Under the pieces are notes generated by a model, which did no database searches, had not been told where the DNA came from, and worked only from the letters and a program-made list of their open reading frames with translations. 64,000 nt of DNA, taken from Cladorhizidae sp. MBARI D1340-BT2. Lineage: Eukaryota; Porifera; Demospongiae; Poecilosclerida; Cladorhizidae. The translations under genes and the position numbers were made by a program. Positions 23,501-31,345 of this stretch are shown here, piece by piece. Each line of letters opens with the position of its first letter. Position 1 is the first letter of the stretch. The stretch covers positions 21,251,308 to 21,315,307 of the forward strand of contig JAQNBH010000010.1 in the NCBI GenBank assembly GCA_028752905.1, given 5' to 3'.

Positions 23501-24971
23501 ATTCTGCCTCTAAACATGTACCAAGCTGGCTGTGCATTCTTAATGACAGTTTTTTTGTGTCGTTTCTTTTTACACTGCACTCTTATAATCAACACTCTAT
23601 TAACAGTTTAGTCTTCGGCTTGCTAGTTGACTACTTTGGCAAAGAATTCAAAGCATGCTGGAAGTTCTCGTGGAGTTTAAGAAAGCTAAACGCAGTTTAA
23701 ATTGGCATATTCAGTCACTGGCAGTGTGGTGTTGCATTGCAATGTTTGAGTAGAACTAAACGTGACTTATTTTGGCATTGCACACCTCTTTTAAATAAGC
23801 AAAGGGAAAATGTATTTAATATCTAATTACAAGTTGCTGTTCACAGCTACTTTTTCCTTCATCTTTTCTTCAACCTACTTAATAAAGACAAGTTCACAAC
23901 AAGTGCTCGGCAAAGTTATGATAACATACCACGATATTATACATTACAATAGTCTACTTGTACTTATTCCAGATACCTCAATAGAATAGGTACCATACGA
24001 TGGAATAGGATCTACAAGGACTTCTATTCCAGATACCAAAATAGATTATACAATATGATGGAAAAGGATCTACATGTACATCTGTTCCAGATCCGAACAT
24101 TGAGTGTCTGACAAATTAAAATGCTAGAATTTAGCATGTGATGAACTATAGCAACAGCTGTTTAGTTTTAAATGAGCATTATGGCATTTATGGCTGAGAA
24201 CAGGACCATTAAATACCTGAAGACCTCCTACTGCTTGAGGCAGGTATCTTCAAAAGTTAAATGCTTAGAAATAGATGTAGGTCAAGTTAAATGTGTTACA
24301 TAGCTAGCTGGTAGTTCCCCAGATGATGTAGCCAGCTATTGGCTTTGCAAGCAGTTCCGACTATCGCCTTTGTAGCTAGTAGTTTGATAGTTTTAGTCCT
24401 AGCTTGGAGTGCAGTAGCTAGCTAGCGAGTTATTAGTTAATAGCAGTGTGGCTGGTTTAGTGGTTATGGCTTGCTAGCTGGCTTAGTTGTATAGTAGCAA
24501 TGTTACATGGCTTTAGCAAAATAACTTCTCGTCCACAGCTGCCATAATGTGTACTCAAGCTGGATCTTTTGTATATCAATGGTGGAAACCGATGCAAAAT
24601 TCAAGATTGCTTCCATAATATGCACATTATTGTGAACTGGCCTAAGACATCTTACTGAGAGTAGCGAGTGATTATAATATCCAGCATTATTATTTTTATT
24701 TGCTGTGACCGGAAATTAATTTGCATCAGAACAATGACTAATATAACAGATTTTATAACCCCCCCTCACCCTTGGGATTAGAAATGCAACCTCAATTCTT
24801 ACATACTTTGGGGACAGACATTGCAACCTTCAATTCCAGGAATAGAATATCCCAGGCCAGGTGGATCAAAGCTATTTAGACAACAATTATCAATGGTAGC
24901 CTCTACAGCATCCTCCTCCAAACAGTGTTCATCATTGTAGCATGACACGAGATTCTGGGACTCCACAATCA
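2385..24971 (-). CDS. Multi-exon Calx-beta repeat extracellular protein gene, partial (14 exons visible)
   Basis: Fourteen minus-strand exons read as one frame of about 957 codons: a Cys-rich module (24807-24971) and seven Calx-beta domains. Calx-beta modules are extracellular or regulatory Ca2+-binding beta-sandwiches; tandem arrays occur in sponge aggregation-factor proteins, FREM/FRAS1 and ADGRV1. Domain halves alternate: a first-half exon with a V-x-F...Y-x-V-x-E motif, then a second-half exon with G-x-D-Y, an acidic E-D-x-E segment and a terminal I-x-DDD. All junctions are GT-AG and phase 1, and every exon length is a multiple of three. Joining exons regenerates correct domain sequence, for example SATAI plus AGLDYTALD. 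No signal peptide or 3' end is seen, so both ends lie outside or were missed. The third exon has an in-frame TGA, so the gene may be a decaying paralogue or an allele. The family call is firm; the exact orthologue is not. Confidence 0.85.
3330..3958. repeat. Foldback (long inverted repeat) element, copy 1, interrupted at right end
   Basis: A left arm (about 3400-3653) and right arm (3665-3945) are inverted copies of each other round an 11-bp loop. Both arms carry GTTTGGCTGTCGGAGTAGAT on the left or its complement on the right, and the outer parts carry the ATGGACTTGCATCACC motif. The right end stops where a hAT element begins at 3959. A second copy lies at 40930-41650. No protein is encoded that I can recognise. 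Confidence 0.85.
3959..6560 (-). mobile_element. hAT-superfamily DNA transposon (decayed)
   Basis: Terminal inverted repeats CAGTGGGGTAGGAA (3959-3972) and the complement of CAGTGGAGTAGGAA (6547-6560) match at 13 of 14 positions. Both ends carry further G- or C-runs (ATTGGGGGGGCAG). The flanks, ACTATTAA and CTATATAT, resemble but do not match each other as an 8-bp target duplication, so one flank may have changed. The element sits inside the foldback repeat. It encodes a broken transposase on the minus strand. Confidence 0.85.
4068..6264 (-). pseudogene. hAT transposase (TTF-zinc-finger / DUF4371 / dimerisation domain), inactivated
   Basis: Exon 1 (6177-6264) starts MTEKRRKIDNSPLGIKSFF. An 86-bp intron (6091-6176, GTATGT...TTGACAG) separates it from the main exon. 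The order is a TTF-type zinc-finger region (about 5780-5960), a DUF4371 core with SLLADETRDVSNREQLV, a PTRWTVR region (about 4900), and a hAT dimerisation tail with SAERNLSSLKRIKTYLR ending at TGA 4068. Damage seen: in-frame TAA near 5567, a one-base frameshift near 5055-5070, TAG at 4941-4943 and TGA at 4737-4739. It cannot make full-length protein. Family tie: ZMYM1-like hAT transposases. Confidence 0.85.
6561..7165. other. Intronic DNA with a short direct duplication
   Basis: A 17-bp segment CTTTGGATCTTCCAATA recurs about 33 bp apart near 6645-6705. An open frame on the minus strand (6637-6927) has no recognisable domain. Nothing else is supported. Confidence 0.5.
7165..8345. repeat. 32-bp satellite with about 480-bp higher-order repeat
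   Basis: About 37 copies of a unit with GCTAGTCTGATAAAGACACC followed by TCCAACAAAATT. Variant units (CCAGCAAAATTGCTAGCC, GATGCCTCC, and AATGCACTAAACTCC) recur in the same order at about 480-bp spacing, for example at 7212 and 7692. So two long higher-order copies plus a partial third are present. There is no open reading frame. Confidence 0.9.
9696..9836 (-). CDS. Calx-beta gene, exon 13 (domain 7, first half)
   Basis: The exon is 141 bp, with acceptor TTTTTGTCAG and donor ACAT|GTGAGC. The peptide includes VTILGFVPAEYSADEDVGEI and ends FTTDGTAT. Its partner half is not nearby. It is exon 14, 7.1 kb downstream, and joining them gives TDGTATSSDYDEVDD. Confidence 0.85.
9923..10162 (-). CDS. 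Calx-beta gene, exon 12 (domain 6, second half)
   Basis: The exon is 240 bp, with acceptor TTATTTGCAG and donor GATG|GTAAAT. The peptide has GLDYTALDSISLDFSSAYSQ, an acidic segment AILEDLLTEQTEFFFARL, and ends SSQIFINDDD. A longer loop, QVYLSPEERSRIQSM, precedes the last strand, as seen in some Calx-beta repeats. Confidence 0.9.
10351..10500 (-). CDS. Calx-beta gene, exon 11 (domain 6, first half)
   Basis: The exon is 150 bp, with acceptor TATTCGTGTAG and donor ATAG|GTAACA. The peptide includes VFAFLPFEYTVAEDAGSVPL and ends ATNNESATAI. It is a typical Calx-beta N-terminal half with Y-T-V-A-E-D-A-G. Confidence 0.9.
11015..11227 (-). CDS. Calx-beta gene, exon 10 (domain 5, second half)
   Basis: The exon is 213 bp, with acceptor CAACATTCAG and donor GATG|GTAAAT. 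The peptide has FDYLNDVGDNGVIVLNADNP, then FSFVDDLVYEFLESLSVSL, and ends SAEITILDDD. The roughly 780-bp intron separating it from exon 9 holds only unsupported small open frames. Confidence 0.85.
12008..12148 (-). CDS. Calx-beta gene, exon 9 (domain 5, first half)
   Basis: The exon is 141 bp, with acceptor CATTTTTGTAG and donor CTTC|GTGAGT. The peptide is ATIGFIKTSYTVNERDGLAT then VQIGVRSGSIGRDVSLLISL and SDGSAL. It joins exon 10 to give SDGSALLSFDYLNDVG, an uninterrupted domain. Confidence 0.85.
12840..13055 (-). CDS. Calx-beta gene, exon 8 (domain 4, second half)
   Basis: The exon is 216 bp, with acceptor GTGTCTTTAG and donor GATG|GTACAT. The peptide runs EDDYEAVSSSTITFFAGPG, then VDIVIIDDNALEDAEMLTVI and ends TTEISIVDDD. 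It is a textbook Calx-beta second half with D-D-x-x-x-E-D-x-E. Confidence 0.9.
13556..13708 (-). CDS. Calx-beta gene, exon 7 (domain 4, first half)
   Basis: The exon is 153 bp, with acceptor TTCTTATAG and donor GCAG|GTAAGA. The peptide includes LAMVTFENKQHSVDESAGVQ, the classic V-x-F...x-V-x-E-x-x-G start of a Calx-beta domain, and ends TTVIGSA. Fused to exon 8 it reads IGSADEDDYEAVSSS. Confidence 0.85.
13739..14110. repeat. Intronic GTA/TAG microsatellite and minisatellite
   Basis: (TAG)n runs are interleaved with a 33-36-bp unit containing GCATAATTATAGCAACAGTT. It lies in the intron between exons 6 and 7. A related (TAG)n block lies at 14980-15050 in the next intron. Confidence 0.9.
14167..14589 (-). 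CDS. Calx-beta gene, exon 6 (domain 3, both halves in one exon)
   Basis: The exon is 423 bp (141 codons), with acceptor TTTATTGCAG and donor GATT|GTAAGC. The peptide starts LVIGFQRENYTVIEP and ends TTVIIMDDDD. It covers a whole, enlarged Calx-beta domain that elsewhere in this gene is split by an intron. The central part, GRLGGDYDIPGGVGDYKYL, has a duplicated GDY and looks like an insertion at the point where other domains carry their intron. Confidence 0.85.
14590..17472 (-). other. 2.9-kb intron between exons 5 and 6
   Basis: Contains a (TAG)n block at 14980-15050 and otherwise unassigned AT-rich DNA. A minus-strand stretch near 16690-16770 encodes a hydrophobic run but is preceded by a stop and lacks a usable acceptor, so I do not call it an exon. 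Confidence 0.5.
17473..17700 (-). CDS. Calx-beta gene, exon 5 (domain 2, second half)
   Basis: The exon is 228 bp, with acceptor TTTACAG and donor GATC|GTAAGT. The peptide has FNVVFPADEG, the acidic segment VVDDVIDENEEQVFIVLMEV and the terminal CRIIDDD. This is the canonical C-terminal half of a Calx-beta domain, including the Ca2+-coordinating acidic clusters expected for the family. Confidence 0.85.
17775..18120. repeat. Two short tandem repeats in intron
   Basis: Two diverged copies of AAAGTCAGATG...GATAAAGC at 17795-17880, and three roughly 30-bp copies of AGCCTTATAGCTTATAATCT at 18045-18115. Both lie in the intron between exons 4 and 5. Confidence 0.7.
18306..18518 (-). CDS. Calx-beta gene, exon 4 (domain 2, first half)
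   Basis: The exon is 213 bp, with a strong acceptor CTTTTTCTAATAG and donor GCTA|GTAAGA. The peptide begins VFFRFSMSNYRKNEMPNAMM and includes VQLANPVTIKVVPLTIGEAV. The acceptor at 18519 is preferred over two internal AGs because it alone keeps phase 1 and links exon 3 (IVDDD-T) to VFFRFS. A following segment GVPNSTLLSTPDSPHQA forms the inter-half linker. Confidence 0.7.
19792..19998 (-). CDS. Calx-beta gene, exon 3 (domain 1, second half) with an in-frame TGA
   Basis: The exon is 207 bp, with acceptor TTGATATAG and donor ATA|GTGAGT. The peptide runs from TGDVNLHTTNLNLFAWSG through LAKDSVAQEEDEVFHVTA to TRLNLT, then a TGA codon at 19811-19813, then TIVDDD at the donor. The C-terminal I-V-DDD signature and correct phase-1 ends continue past the stop, so the exon was clearly coding. 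TGA could come from CGA or TGG by one transition, or be an allele or base error. Confidence 0.7.
20140..20360. repeat. CAA/ACA microsatellite
   Basis: About 220 bp of (CAA)n with interruptions, in the intron between exons 2 and 3. Polar or cysteine-rich open frames across it are artefacts. A (G)18 run at 19379-19396 is a second simple repeat in the neighbouring intron. Confidence 0.95.
20596..20769 (-). CDS. Calx-beta gene, exon 2 (domain 1, first half)
   Basis: The exon is 174 bp, with acceptor ATTTTGCAG and a weak donor ACAA|GTAGAT. The peptide starts FGFFDVTFSGIERRKAYSV and ends IDIMLNAPT. Joined to exon 3 it reads NAPTSTGDVNLHTTN. Its strands are compatible with the N-terminal half of a Calx-beta fold, but the acidic E-x-x-G motif is poor, so this is the least typical repeat. 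Confidence 0.6.
20770..24806 (-). other. 4-kb intron between exons 1 and 2
   Basis: Mostly unassigned AT-rich DNA. A plus-strand open frame (22750-23142, 130 codons) has no domain I recognise. The distal part (24000-24640) is copy A of a diverged repeat described separately. Confidence 0.5.
24000..24640. repeat. Diverged duplicated repeat, copy A
   Basis: It shares ordered blocks with 25370-25880: GGATCTAC...GAGTGTCTGAC, GATGAACT...CAACTGTTTAGTT-like, GTAGCTAGTAGTTTGA, GCTTGCTAGCTGG, and a terminal TTGCTTCCATAAT...ATTATTGTGAA segment. Divergence is high. The two copies flank exon 1. Confidence 0.7.
24807..24971 (-). CDS. Calx-beta gene, exon 1 seen: cysteine-rich module
   Basis: Acceptor TTTGCAG at 24972 and donor AAA|GTATGT at 24806 bound 165 bp. 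The peptide contains seven cysteines: SCYNDEHC, later NCC, and a C-terminal EGCNVC motif after GLGYSIPG. It joins exon 2 in frame to give CPQTFGFFDV. I do not recognise a named domain. A CC followed by GYS-x-PG and C-x2-C looks like a small extracellular disulphide module placed just before the Calx-beta array. The upstream exon was not found. Confidence 0.65.
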
Positions 24972-25369
24972 CTGCAAATTAAGAGTTAAAACATACAATG
25001 AATGTCATTAATGACTGTGATTAAATTGAATGAGGTGTAGAACTTCAAGGTGGGAGGGGAAGAGGAATTCTCCACTATCGAGATAATATTTGGTGGTTAA
25101 CAATTCAAGAGCTTGCTAAATATCTGGTAATGTTATGTGAAAAAGTAGAGCTATAATGAATATATACAAACACATGCATATCTGAACAGCTAAATTTAAT
25201 TTTTTAAGCAGTTAATTCCCAATGCCATAAGAATAGACTTCAGAATCAGATCATTAATGAATAAATTTCTCTCATAAAATGCACACATGCTCTTAAAATT
25301 GGTTGAGATAATAGCTATAGGGCATGTAATATATCCTTTAAGTCTGGTTCAAAATATGACATCCATCAA

Positions 25370-25880
25370 AATTATCATATCGTGAACCAATAAGGATCTA
25401 CTTCTATTCAGTTTCGAGCATTGAGCATCTGACCTATCGACTTAGTATAATATTATGATGAACTGCAGCATCAACTGTTTAGTTGAGTAAACATTATGGC
25501 ATTTGTGGATGTCAACAAGCTCACTGGAGGTCTGAAAAAGTTCTGCGGCAGGTGTTTGCTAAAGTGTAAAAAGTAGGACTAGCTGTTTCTAGCAAGTTAG
25601 TAGCTTTGTAACCAGATCTTACTATAAACTTTGGTAGCTAGTAGTTTGACATGTTGTGGTACTAGCAAGTATCACTGTTGAATTGTGCTATATAGCTAGT
25701 TATCAGTAGTGTGGCTTGTTTAGCAGAGATCGCTTGCTAGCTGGTATAGGTGTATTAGCAGTGTTACATAGGTAGCTATAGCAGAATAACATATTCCAAT
25801 TGGAGCTGCCACTGCTCTTCTCTGACAGTGGAGTTGATGTCGAAGTTTGAGATAACTTCCATAATGTTAAAATTATTGTG
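25370..25880. repeat. Diverged duplicated repeat, copy B
   Basis: Same orientation and block order as 24000-24640, with spacing changes. No coding capacity is seen. It may be a segmental duplicate or an interspersed repeat. Confidence 0.7.
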
Positions 25881-26739
25881 AATCACATGCAATAGGAGGA
25901 ATATAATGCAAGACAATGCAATCGGATCCCATCATATTGCAAACCAGACTTATATTAAAATATAGATGTGGTAGAGCAACATTCTTCAGGACAACATTCT
26001 CAAGCTAAGTTAAAAAAAAATGTGTGCATAGTTAAAAAATTGGTATGGTTAATAGAACAATCGTTAGTCAACAGTAAAATATTTGAAACAGATTAGCAAA
26101 CACATTTTCTCCCTTGACACCATAGAGAAACAAATTTTTTGAACAGCCTTGTCACAGGTTATCCTGCATACAAAAGTGAGAAAATTAATGCTGATCACCC
26201 TGCACGTGCCATTGTGCTACTCACAATTACAAAGTTGAGAAGCACAAAGCAGTGAGAACCAACCCAAGCAGTTAAGCCACTGAGAGAAATGTGAGAAACG
26301 GATTGATGAGGAAGCCCTACCAGTGAGGGGAAAAGCTGAGGGTAAGTAACTGAAATGTCTAGATTTGTGTGCGAAAAATAAGAGAGCAGGAAACTCTTGA
26401 GCAGAGACAACTAGGAGGTAAAAGCAATGAGAAGTGAACATCTAATATAAATATATATACAGAGAACATGGAAATTATAATAAGCTAATCGAGTGTCCCT
26501 GTGCAGAGTCAGAAGGAGGAAACAAAACGGACATGTCAGGAGAGAGCATGAAGGATGAGCAGCAAATCTCATATTATATGAAGGTTGTATTGTGGGATAG
26601 TGAATGTTTGGATCTGGCTCCAGTGTAGATCCCTTACCGACAACCCTCTAGAAATAATTTATCAGCCATTTTTTATCATATCACAGCCACTTAATTGCAA
26701 CTAATACATTATTACCTTTGAGGAACTTTGAGAAATTTG

Positions 26740-26915
26740 GAGTTATAAATACAATGACCTTCTCAATAAACAACTCAAATTTGCTCACTCGGACATTTGG
26801 CTACATACACGAGCCTTCATTGGGAATACTCTAATCAAAAGATCGAGTAAGTAAATCTAAGTTGACTATTAAGAAAATCATTGTTATGTTAACTGAGAAT
26901 TTACTGTCGTACAGC
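26740..26915. mobile_element. Penelope-like element terminus relic, palindromic
   Basis: Two inverted half-copies meet near 26830. The left half has CAACTCAAATTTGCTCACTC and the right half is the complement of CAACTTAGATTTACTTACTC. The outer edge ends GTTAACTGAGAATTTACTG, like the ends at 51130, 56530 and 59595. The hammerhead-like cores are degraded (CCAATGAAGGCT instead of CTGATGAAGGCT). Confidence 0.6.
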
Positions 26916-28400
26916 TAAGCAGTTTTTTTCTTTGTTAGAAGCTTACAAGTACTTACTTTTTAGAGAAGGAAAAAAATGAAAAATATTGCAAAAAAAAAGA
27001 TTTTCAAGTCATTTATTTCAGTACTTGCTTGTGGTCTCTGCCTTCCAAGTCTGCACATGCTATTTTATTCTTGATGGATGTACAAAGCAGATTATTTCTA
27101 TTCTGTAGTTTTTTGGTTAGATCTCATATAACTTCCATCAAATATAGTCAACATATTATTATGCAAGCAAAGACAAGATTGTGGACCTTAGCTACACCAG
27201 CTTGCACTGAATGAGGGCATCTCAGCTGATTTTATTATTATTGAAGTTTACTGTTTTTTCTTCCCTTTTTTAATTATTTTATAAAAAAAAAATTAATTTT
27301 TTTTTATTAATTTTTTTTGCTGTTGCTGATGCTTCTGTAAAAATGTAAAGGAACAAGTCTCTGTGACAAGGTCACTGAATAATGAACTTCTGTGATGTGT
27401 TAATAATTAATGATATGCATGACAAGCCTTGTGATGTATTAGGCAGACTTGGAATAATGTTCAGCATTTTAGAGAGTCTTGCTATTAATTTACAGAACTA
27501 CAGTCACTGCTAAACCCTACAGGGATTGTGTAAGTATCTTATATGATGTATTATTGATTAAGGACTTTAGTATCACCACAGTATCAGACAGTGGTAGTCC
27601 GGGTGGCAGCAAACAACAGTTCAGGTGTCTTAGGATTGTTCATCGGAGAGTACTTCCTGCGACATCATTATAATGATTTTTTTACCACATTGAAAGGGAA
27701 CAAAAAATACGAGCTGAGTTTATGGGATACAATTAGCAATATACTGATCTAGGCTGAAGCAAACATTCTTCAATGCAAAACTCGATATCATCAGACAATT
27801 TTTTGTCTATTAATTGTTATTATAGACTTAACATTTAGCGGACCTTCATCAGTAAATTGAAAAGTAAACGCGAGATTGTGCAATTCGTACATGCAGGTAT
27901 TCCTAGAGACCAGGTGTTTTTATCAGGTGGTGGACAATATTTAGTCTGTCCTCGTATCAGATGAACTGCTGGGTTGACGGAGAACTTCTAGGTGCTATTC
28001 CTCTCTATGATTACTTACTGATACTTTGTTACTCAAATCTCAAAAGGTTTTCAAGTATATGATCTGATAAATAATAAAGCCAAGAACTCTTGTGAGCAAG
28101 GTGAGTAAATAACTTGACTTCAGCTAACTCATAGTTTCTTTTAAGACTGTTAGCCAAAGTCTGGTGTAGCTAAGTAGCTAGCTAGCTAGTGCACCTATTA
28201 AGCTAGCTAGCTGCCTCATCCAAGTAGTTACCTAGCTAGCGCACCCATGTAGCTAGCTAGCGGCTAAATAGCTAGCTAGTTTAGCTCTTTTTTTTGTACT
28301 GAGAAAACTGTGCTGGTCTTGTTACATAGTCCTTCGCTCACATTCAGTTGTTCACTTCGAAGAACTCAAGTAAAACAAGTTGAGGTCAAAATAAAGCAGC
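26916..28400. other. Unassigned AT-rich stretch
   Basis: Contains poly-T/poly-A tracts at 27240-27320 and an (AGCT)n-rich block at 28165-28280. I see no exon on either strand. Confidence 0.5.
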
Positions 28401-28401
28401 T

Positions 28402-28525
28402 GTCACGATTACGTGACAATGGTCACAGGTGAAAATTACACCTGTCACGAATACGTGACAATGATATATCAGACGAGGAGTCTCTTCCCAGCTCGTAGAG
28501 CTGTGTCACGAATTTGTGACAATGG
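28402..28525. promoter_or_regulatory. Cluster of three near-palindromes, possible protein-binding sites
   Basis: Three copies of a TGTCACGANTNCGTGACA-type inverted repeat occur at about 28401, 28442 and 28503, each followed by ATG. Between the first two lies an inverted CAGGTG/CACCTG E-box pair (CACAGGTGAAAATTACACCT). Repeated spacing-independent palindromes suggest dimeric DNA-binding sites, but function is inferred. No adjacent start codon or exon is established. Confidence 0.35.
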
Positions 28526-29630
28526 TCCGCTAAGTGTTAAGTTTTTCTGCTGCATCGCTGTGCGAAGCGTCTTCAAAAGTAGCGTTCTACTGCGTTGTCA
28601 TAGCTAGGTATAAACTCACCACAGGAAGACCAAAGAAGATAAACGACCAGTGGAATATACGCCATATTCGAGAAAGGACCGACCACAAGGTAGACTGGGC
28701 TATATAGCAACTTCCAACCACCTCAGCAGAACTAACCTACAATGGTAGCTAGAGTAGATCTACACCTATATAGCAAAGCAAATCCAATAAGATTCATTGG
28801 TTCTCATCAGACAATAACAGGATGCGGGTGGGTGGGCGGGCTAACATTATTAAAACCACAAACCAAATATTTTTTCTTCTTTTTTCCCCTTTTTTTCTAA
28901 AAACCCAGCAATATTATCCATAATTTTATTTTGTTATTTTTACTGGGAGTGTAGATAGAAGATTTTGTTTGTATTTTGGGCTCTTTACAGTCGCTGCACT
29001 ATGGATAATTTAACTGAGAGTCCATTCCCAGTAGCACAGTCAGGGTTTAATTTAGAAAATTGTCCAAGGGGGGGCAACTGGAGGAATCTGTATATTAAGG
29101 GGGGAGGGGGGGGGGGGCATGATGTCAAGCATTTTAATAATACAATTTCTAAGGGGGGGTGGGGGCAAAAAGGTAACAAGGGGGGACACCCGCCACCCAC
29201 CCACTCCTAAATGAAACCCTGACAGTAGATACAAATAGGATTATATCCTGCAGAGTAGTCTCAATTGGTTCTGAGCATACAATGTTTCTGACATAGACCT
29301 CATTCAAAGGATCAAACAGAGCAAGATCCAAAGTGCCGATCCACATGAGAACATGTGTCCATCCAATTCACGTTCCAGACACCGAGCCCAAAATCACTGT
29401 AACACTAAGAAACACCATTGAGAAACTCAGCTTCACACAATTTAATGACATCAGGACATCATGTCCGCATGCTACATAGGAAACCACACAAAAAATTGGT
29501 GCTAGTGGTCAAATAATGGACTTTGACCAAGAAATGTTAAAATTCACGAGGGTATCATCTGAATAGGGCAGAAACAGAGTTGGCACCAAAGTGTAATGTT
29601 TGCTAAGTCCCAAAAAATTGAAAAATTGAG
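28526..29630. other. Unassigned stretch with G-runs
   Basis: GGGGGG runs at 29068-29200 could form G-quadruplexes. A polypyrimidine T/C tract lies at 28868-28900. No gene was recognised. Confidence 0.5.
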
Positions 29631-29755
29631 CCTTTTTCATTAGGCGTTAAAATTTTAGTACGTGGTCAAGTGCGCGGGTGGAAAAATGAGGGCGTTGAAA
29701 TTTTCCACCCACATGCTTGACCACCTACTAAAATTTTAACGCCTAATGAAAAAGG
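29631..29755. repeat. Long hairpin / short inverted-repeat element
   Basis: A 57-bp left arm (29631-29687) and right arm (29699-29755) pair with a handful of mismatches around an 11-bp loop. The outer ends are CCTTTTTCATTAGGCGTTAA and its complement. Looser complementarity (GAAAAATTG against CAATTTTTT) extends outward. It could be a miniature foldback element. A structured RNA is possible if transcribed. Confidence 0.8.
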
Positions 29756-30080
29756 TCATTGCATGCTATAAGACTCTAGAGCTTCCTCTAGCCACTCGTA
29801 CCATTTTCAATTTTTTTTGCAATCTGGAGTTATTTTGGACGGCGATTTTGGGGTGCATGTTTTTGATGTCCCTCTTTTTTAGGGTCTAGTAACTTGTCTA
29901 TAGTTATACCTATGAAATATATTTTACTATCAAAAGAGAGCACACAGAGAGACCTATCTTTTAAGCTATATATCAAGTCAATACCATAAAGATTGCAGAA
30001 TATACGGAGTTCTAAAGTTGTAACCACAAGTAAATAAAATATACCACGACCCTCCTTTAAACAACCTTGTGGCACTCTCC
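29756..30080. other. Unassigned stretch between hairpin and minisatellite
   Basis: AT-rich sequence with no recognisable gene or repeat apart from the outward complementarity of the hairpin at its left edge. A minus-strand open frame (29830-30075) has no domain. Confidence 0.4.
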
Positions 30081-30084
30081 CATT

Positions 30085-30640
30085 GTGAGGCTAAATGTAT
30101 TTCAAGGAGCTGTGTATTGGTAAAGGAGTTTCAAGGAGTTGTGTATTGTAAGCTAAAGGAGTTTCAAGGAGTTGTATATTGTAAGCTAAAGGAGTTTCGA
30201 GGAGCCATGTGATTGTAGGTAAAGAGTTTCAAGGAGTTGTGTATTGGTAAAGGAGTTTCAAGGAGTTGTGTACTGGAAACTGAAGGAGTTTCAAGGAGCT
30301 ATGTATTATTGGTAGCTGAAGGAGTTTCAAAGAGCCATATTGGTAGCTAAAGGAGTTTCAAGGAGCTGTGTACTGGTAGCTAAACGAATTTCAAGTAGTT
30401 GGAGTTTCAAGGAGCTGTGTATTGGTAGCTAAAGGAGTTTGAAGGAGCCGTGTATTTGTAGCTAAAGGAGTTTTGTATTAGCAGTTTCAGGGAGCTGTGA
30501 ATTGATAGCTAAAGGAGTTTCAAGGAGCTATGTATTGGTAGCTAAAGAATTCCCAGTAGCTGTGTATTGGAAGCTAAAGGAGTTTCAAAGAGTTGGTAGC
30601 TAAAGGTTTCAAGGAGCTGTGGACTGCTAGCTAGCATGGA
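30085..30640. repeat. Minisatellite, unit about 31 bp
   Basis: About 17 diverged copies of a unit with GCTAAAGGAGTTTCAAGGAG followed by CTGTGTATTGGTA. Unit length varies by deletion. Confidence 0.9.
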
Positions 30641-31345
30641 TGCCAACTTTAGTATTGCAGTGGTTCTCTCCCATGCATGAGAATATCACAGGTCTGGTTA
30701 GTGTATTTGTTTAGGAAACCTCCAGCAACTCTTTGGGTTCAATATTTCATGCTGCGCATAATTAGCTCTCTCAATATGCTAGCTCTAATAAAGGTAGCCC
30801 CCTCACATGAGGAGATGTTTTCAAACATCTCAATTGCAGGCATGTAGGTAACTTTGTTCTGATGTGCATAAGGCATTTTTCCAACTTTCACTGAGAAAAG
30901 TTTGAAGCAGATACTTGCTATAGCTTTAACTCTGTTATAATTATTAGATGATCTACAACTGTTGGAAACTAGCTATAGCTTTCACTGTATGAACTTATAA
31001 ATACTTCTCTGGAAACATTTGTTTCTAGTCGAATATACGATATGTATTATATGTAAAAATGCCAAATTTCTTCGGCTGGAAGACTGTACTTAGAACAAGA
31101 CTATTCAAACCTATAAAAATTAGCTTGTCTATAATTATATATATATACACACCACATATCTAATTATTATTATTCAGCTTGCCTCTATATACATACCACA
31201 TGTCTAAGTAATTGTTGAGCTATATACACACAGCACATATATAAGGAACCTTTAGCTGTCCATATGCACACACCAGATATCTAGGTAACCTTTAGATTGT
31301 CTACACCACATATCTAATGAACTTTTAGCTGGTCTATATATATAT
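30641..31345. other. Unassigned stretch ending in CACATATCTA repeats
   Basis: 30641-31130 shows nothing. From about 31130 to 31345 a loose 50-55-bp repeat carries ACACACCACATATCTAA and TTTAGCTGTCTATATA variants, with (TA)n. Confidence 0.6.

Noticed and set aside
28160..28285. AGCTAGCT-rich block as a regulatory palindrome cluster
   Set aside because: It is a simple tetranucleotide repeat whose self-complementarity is automatic.
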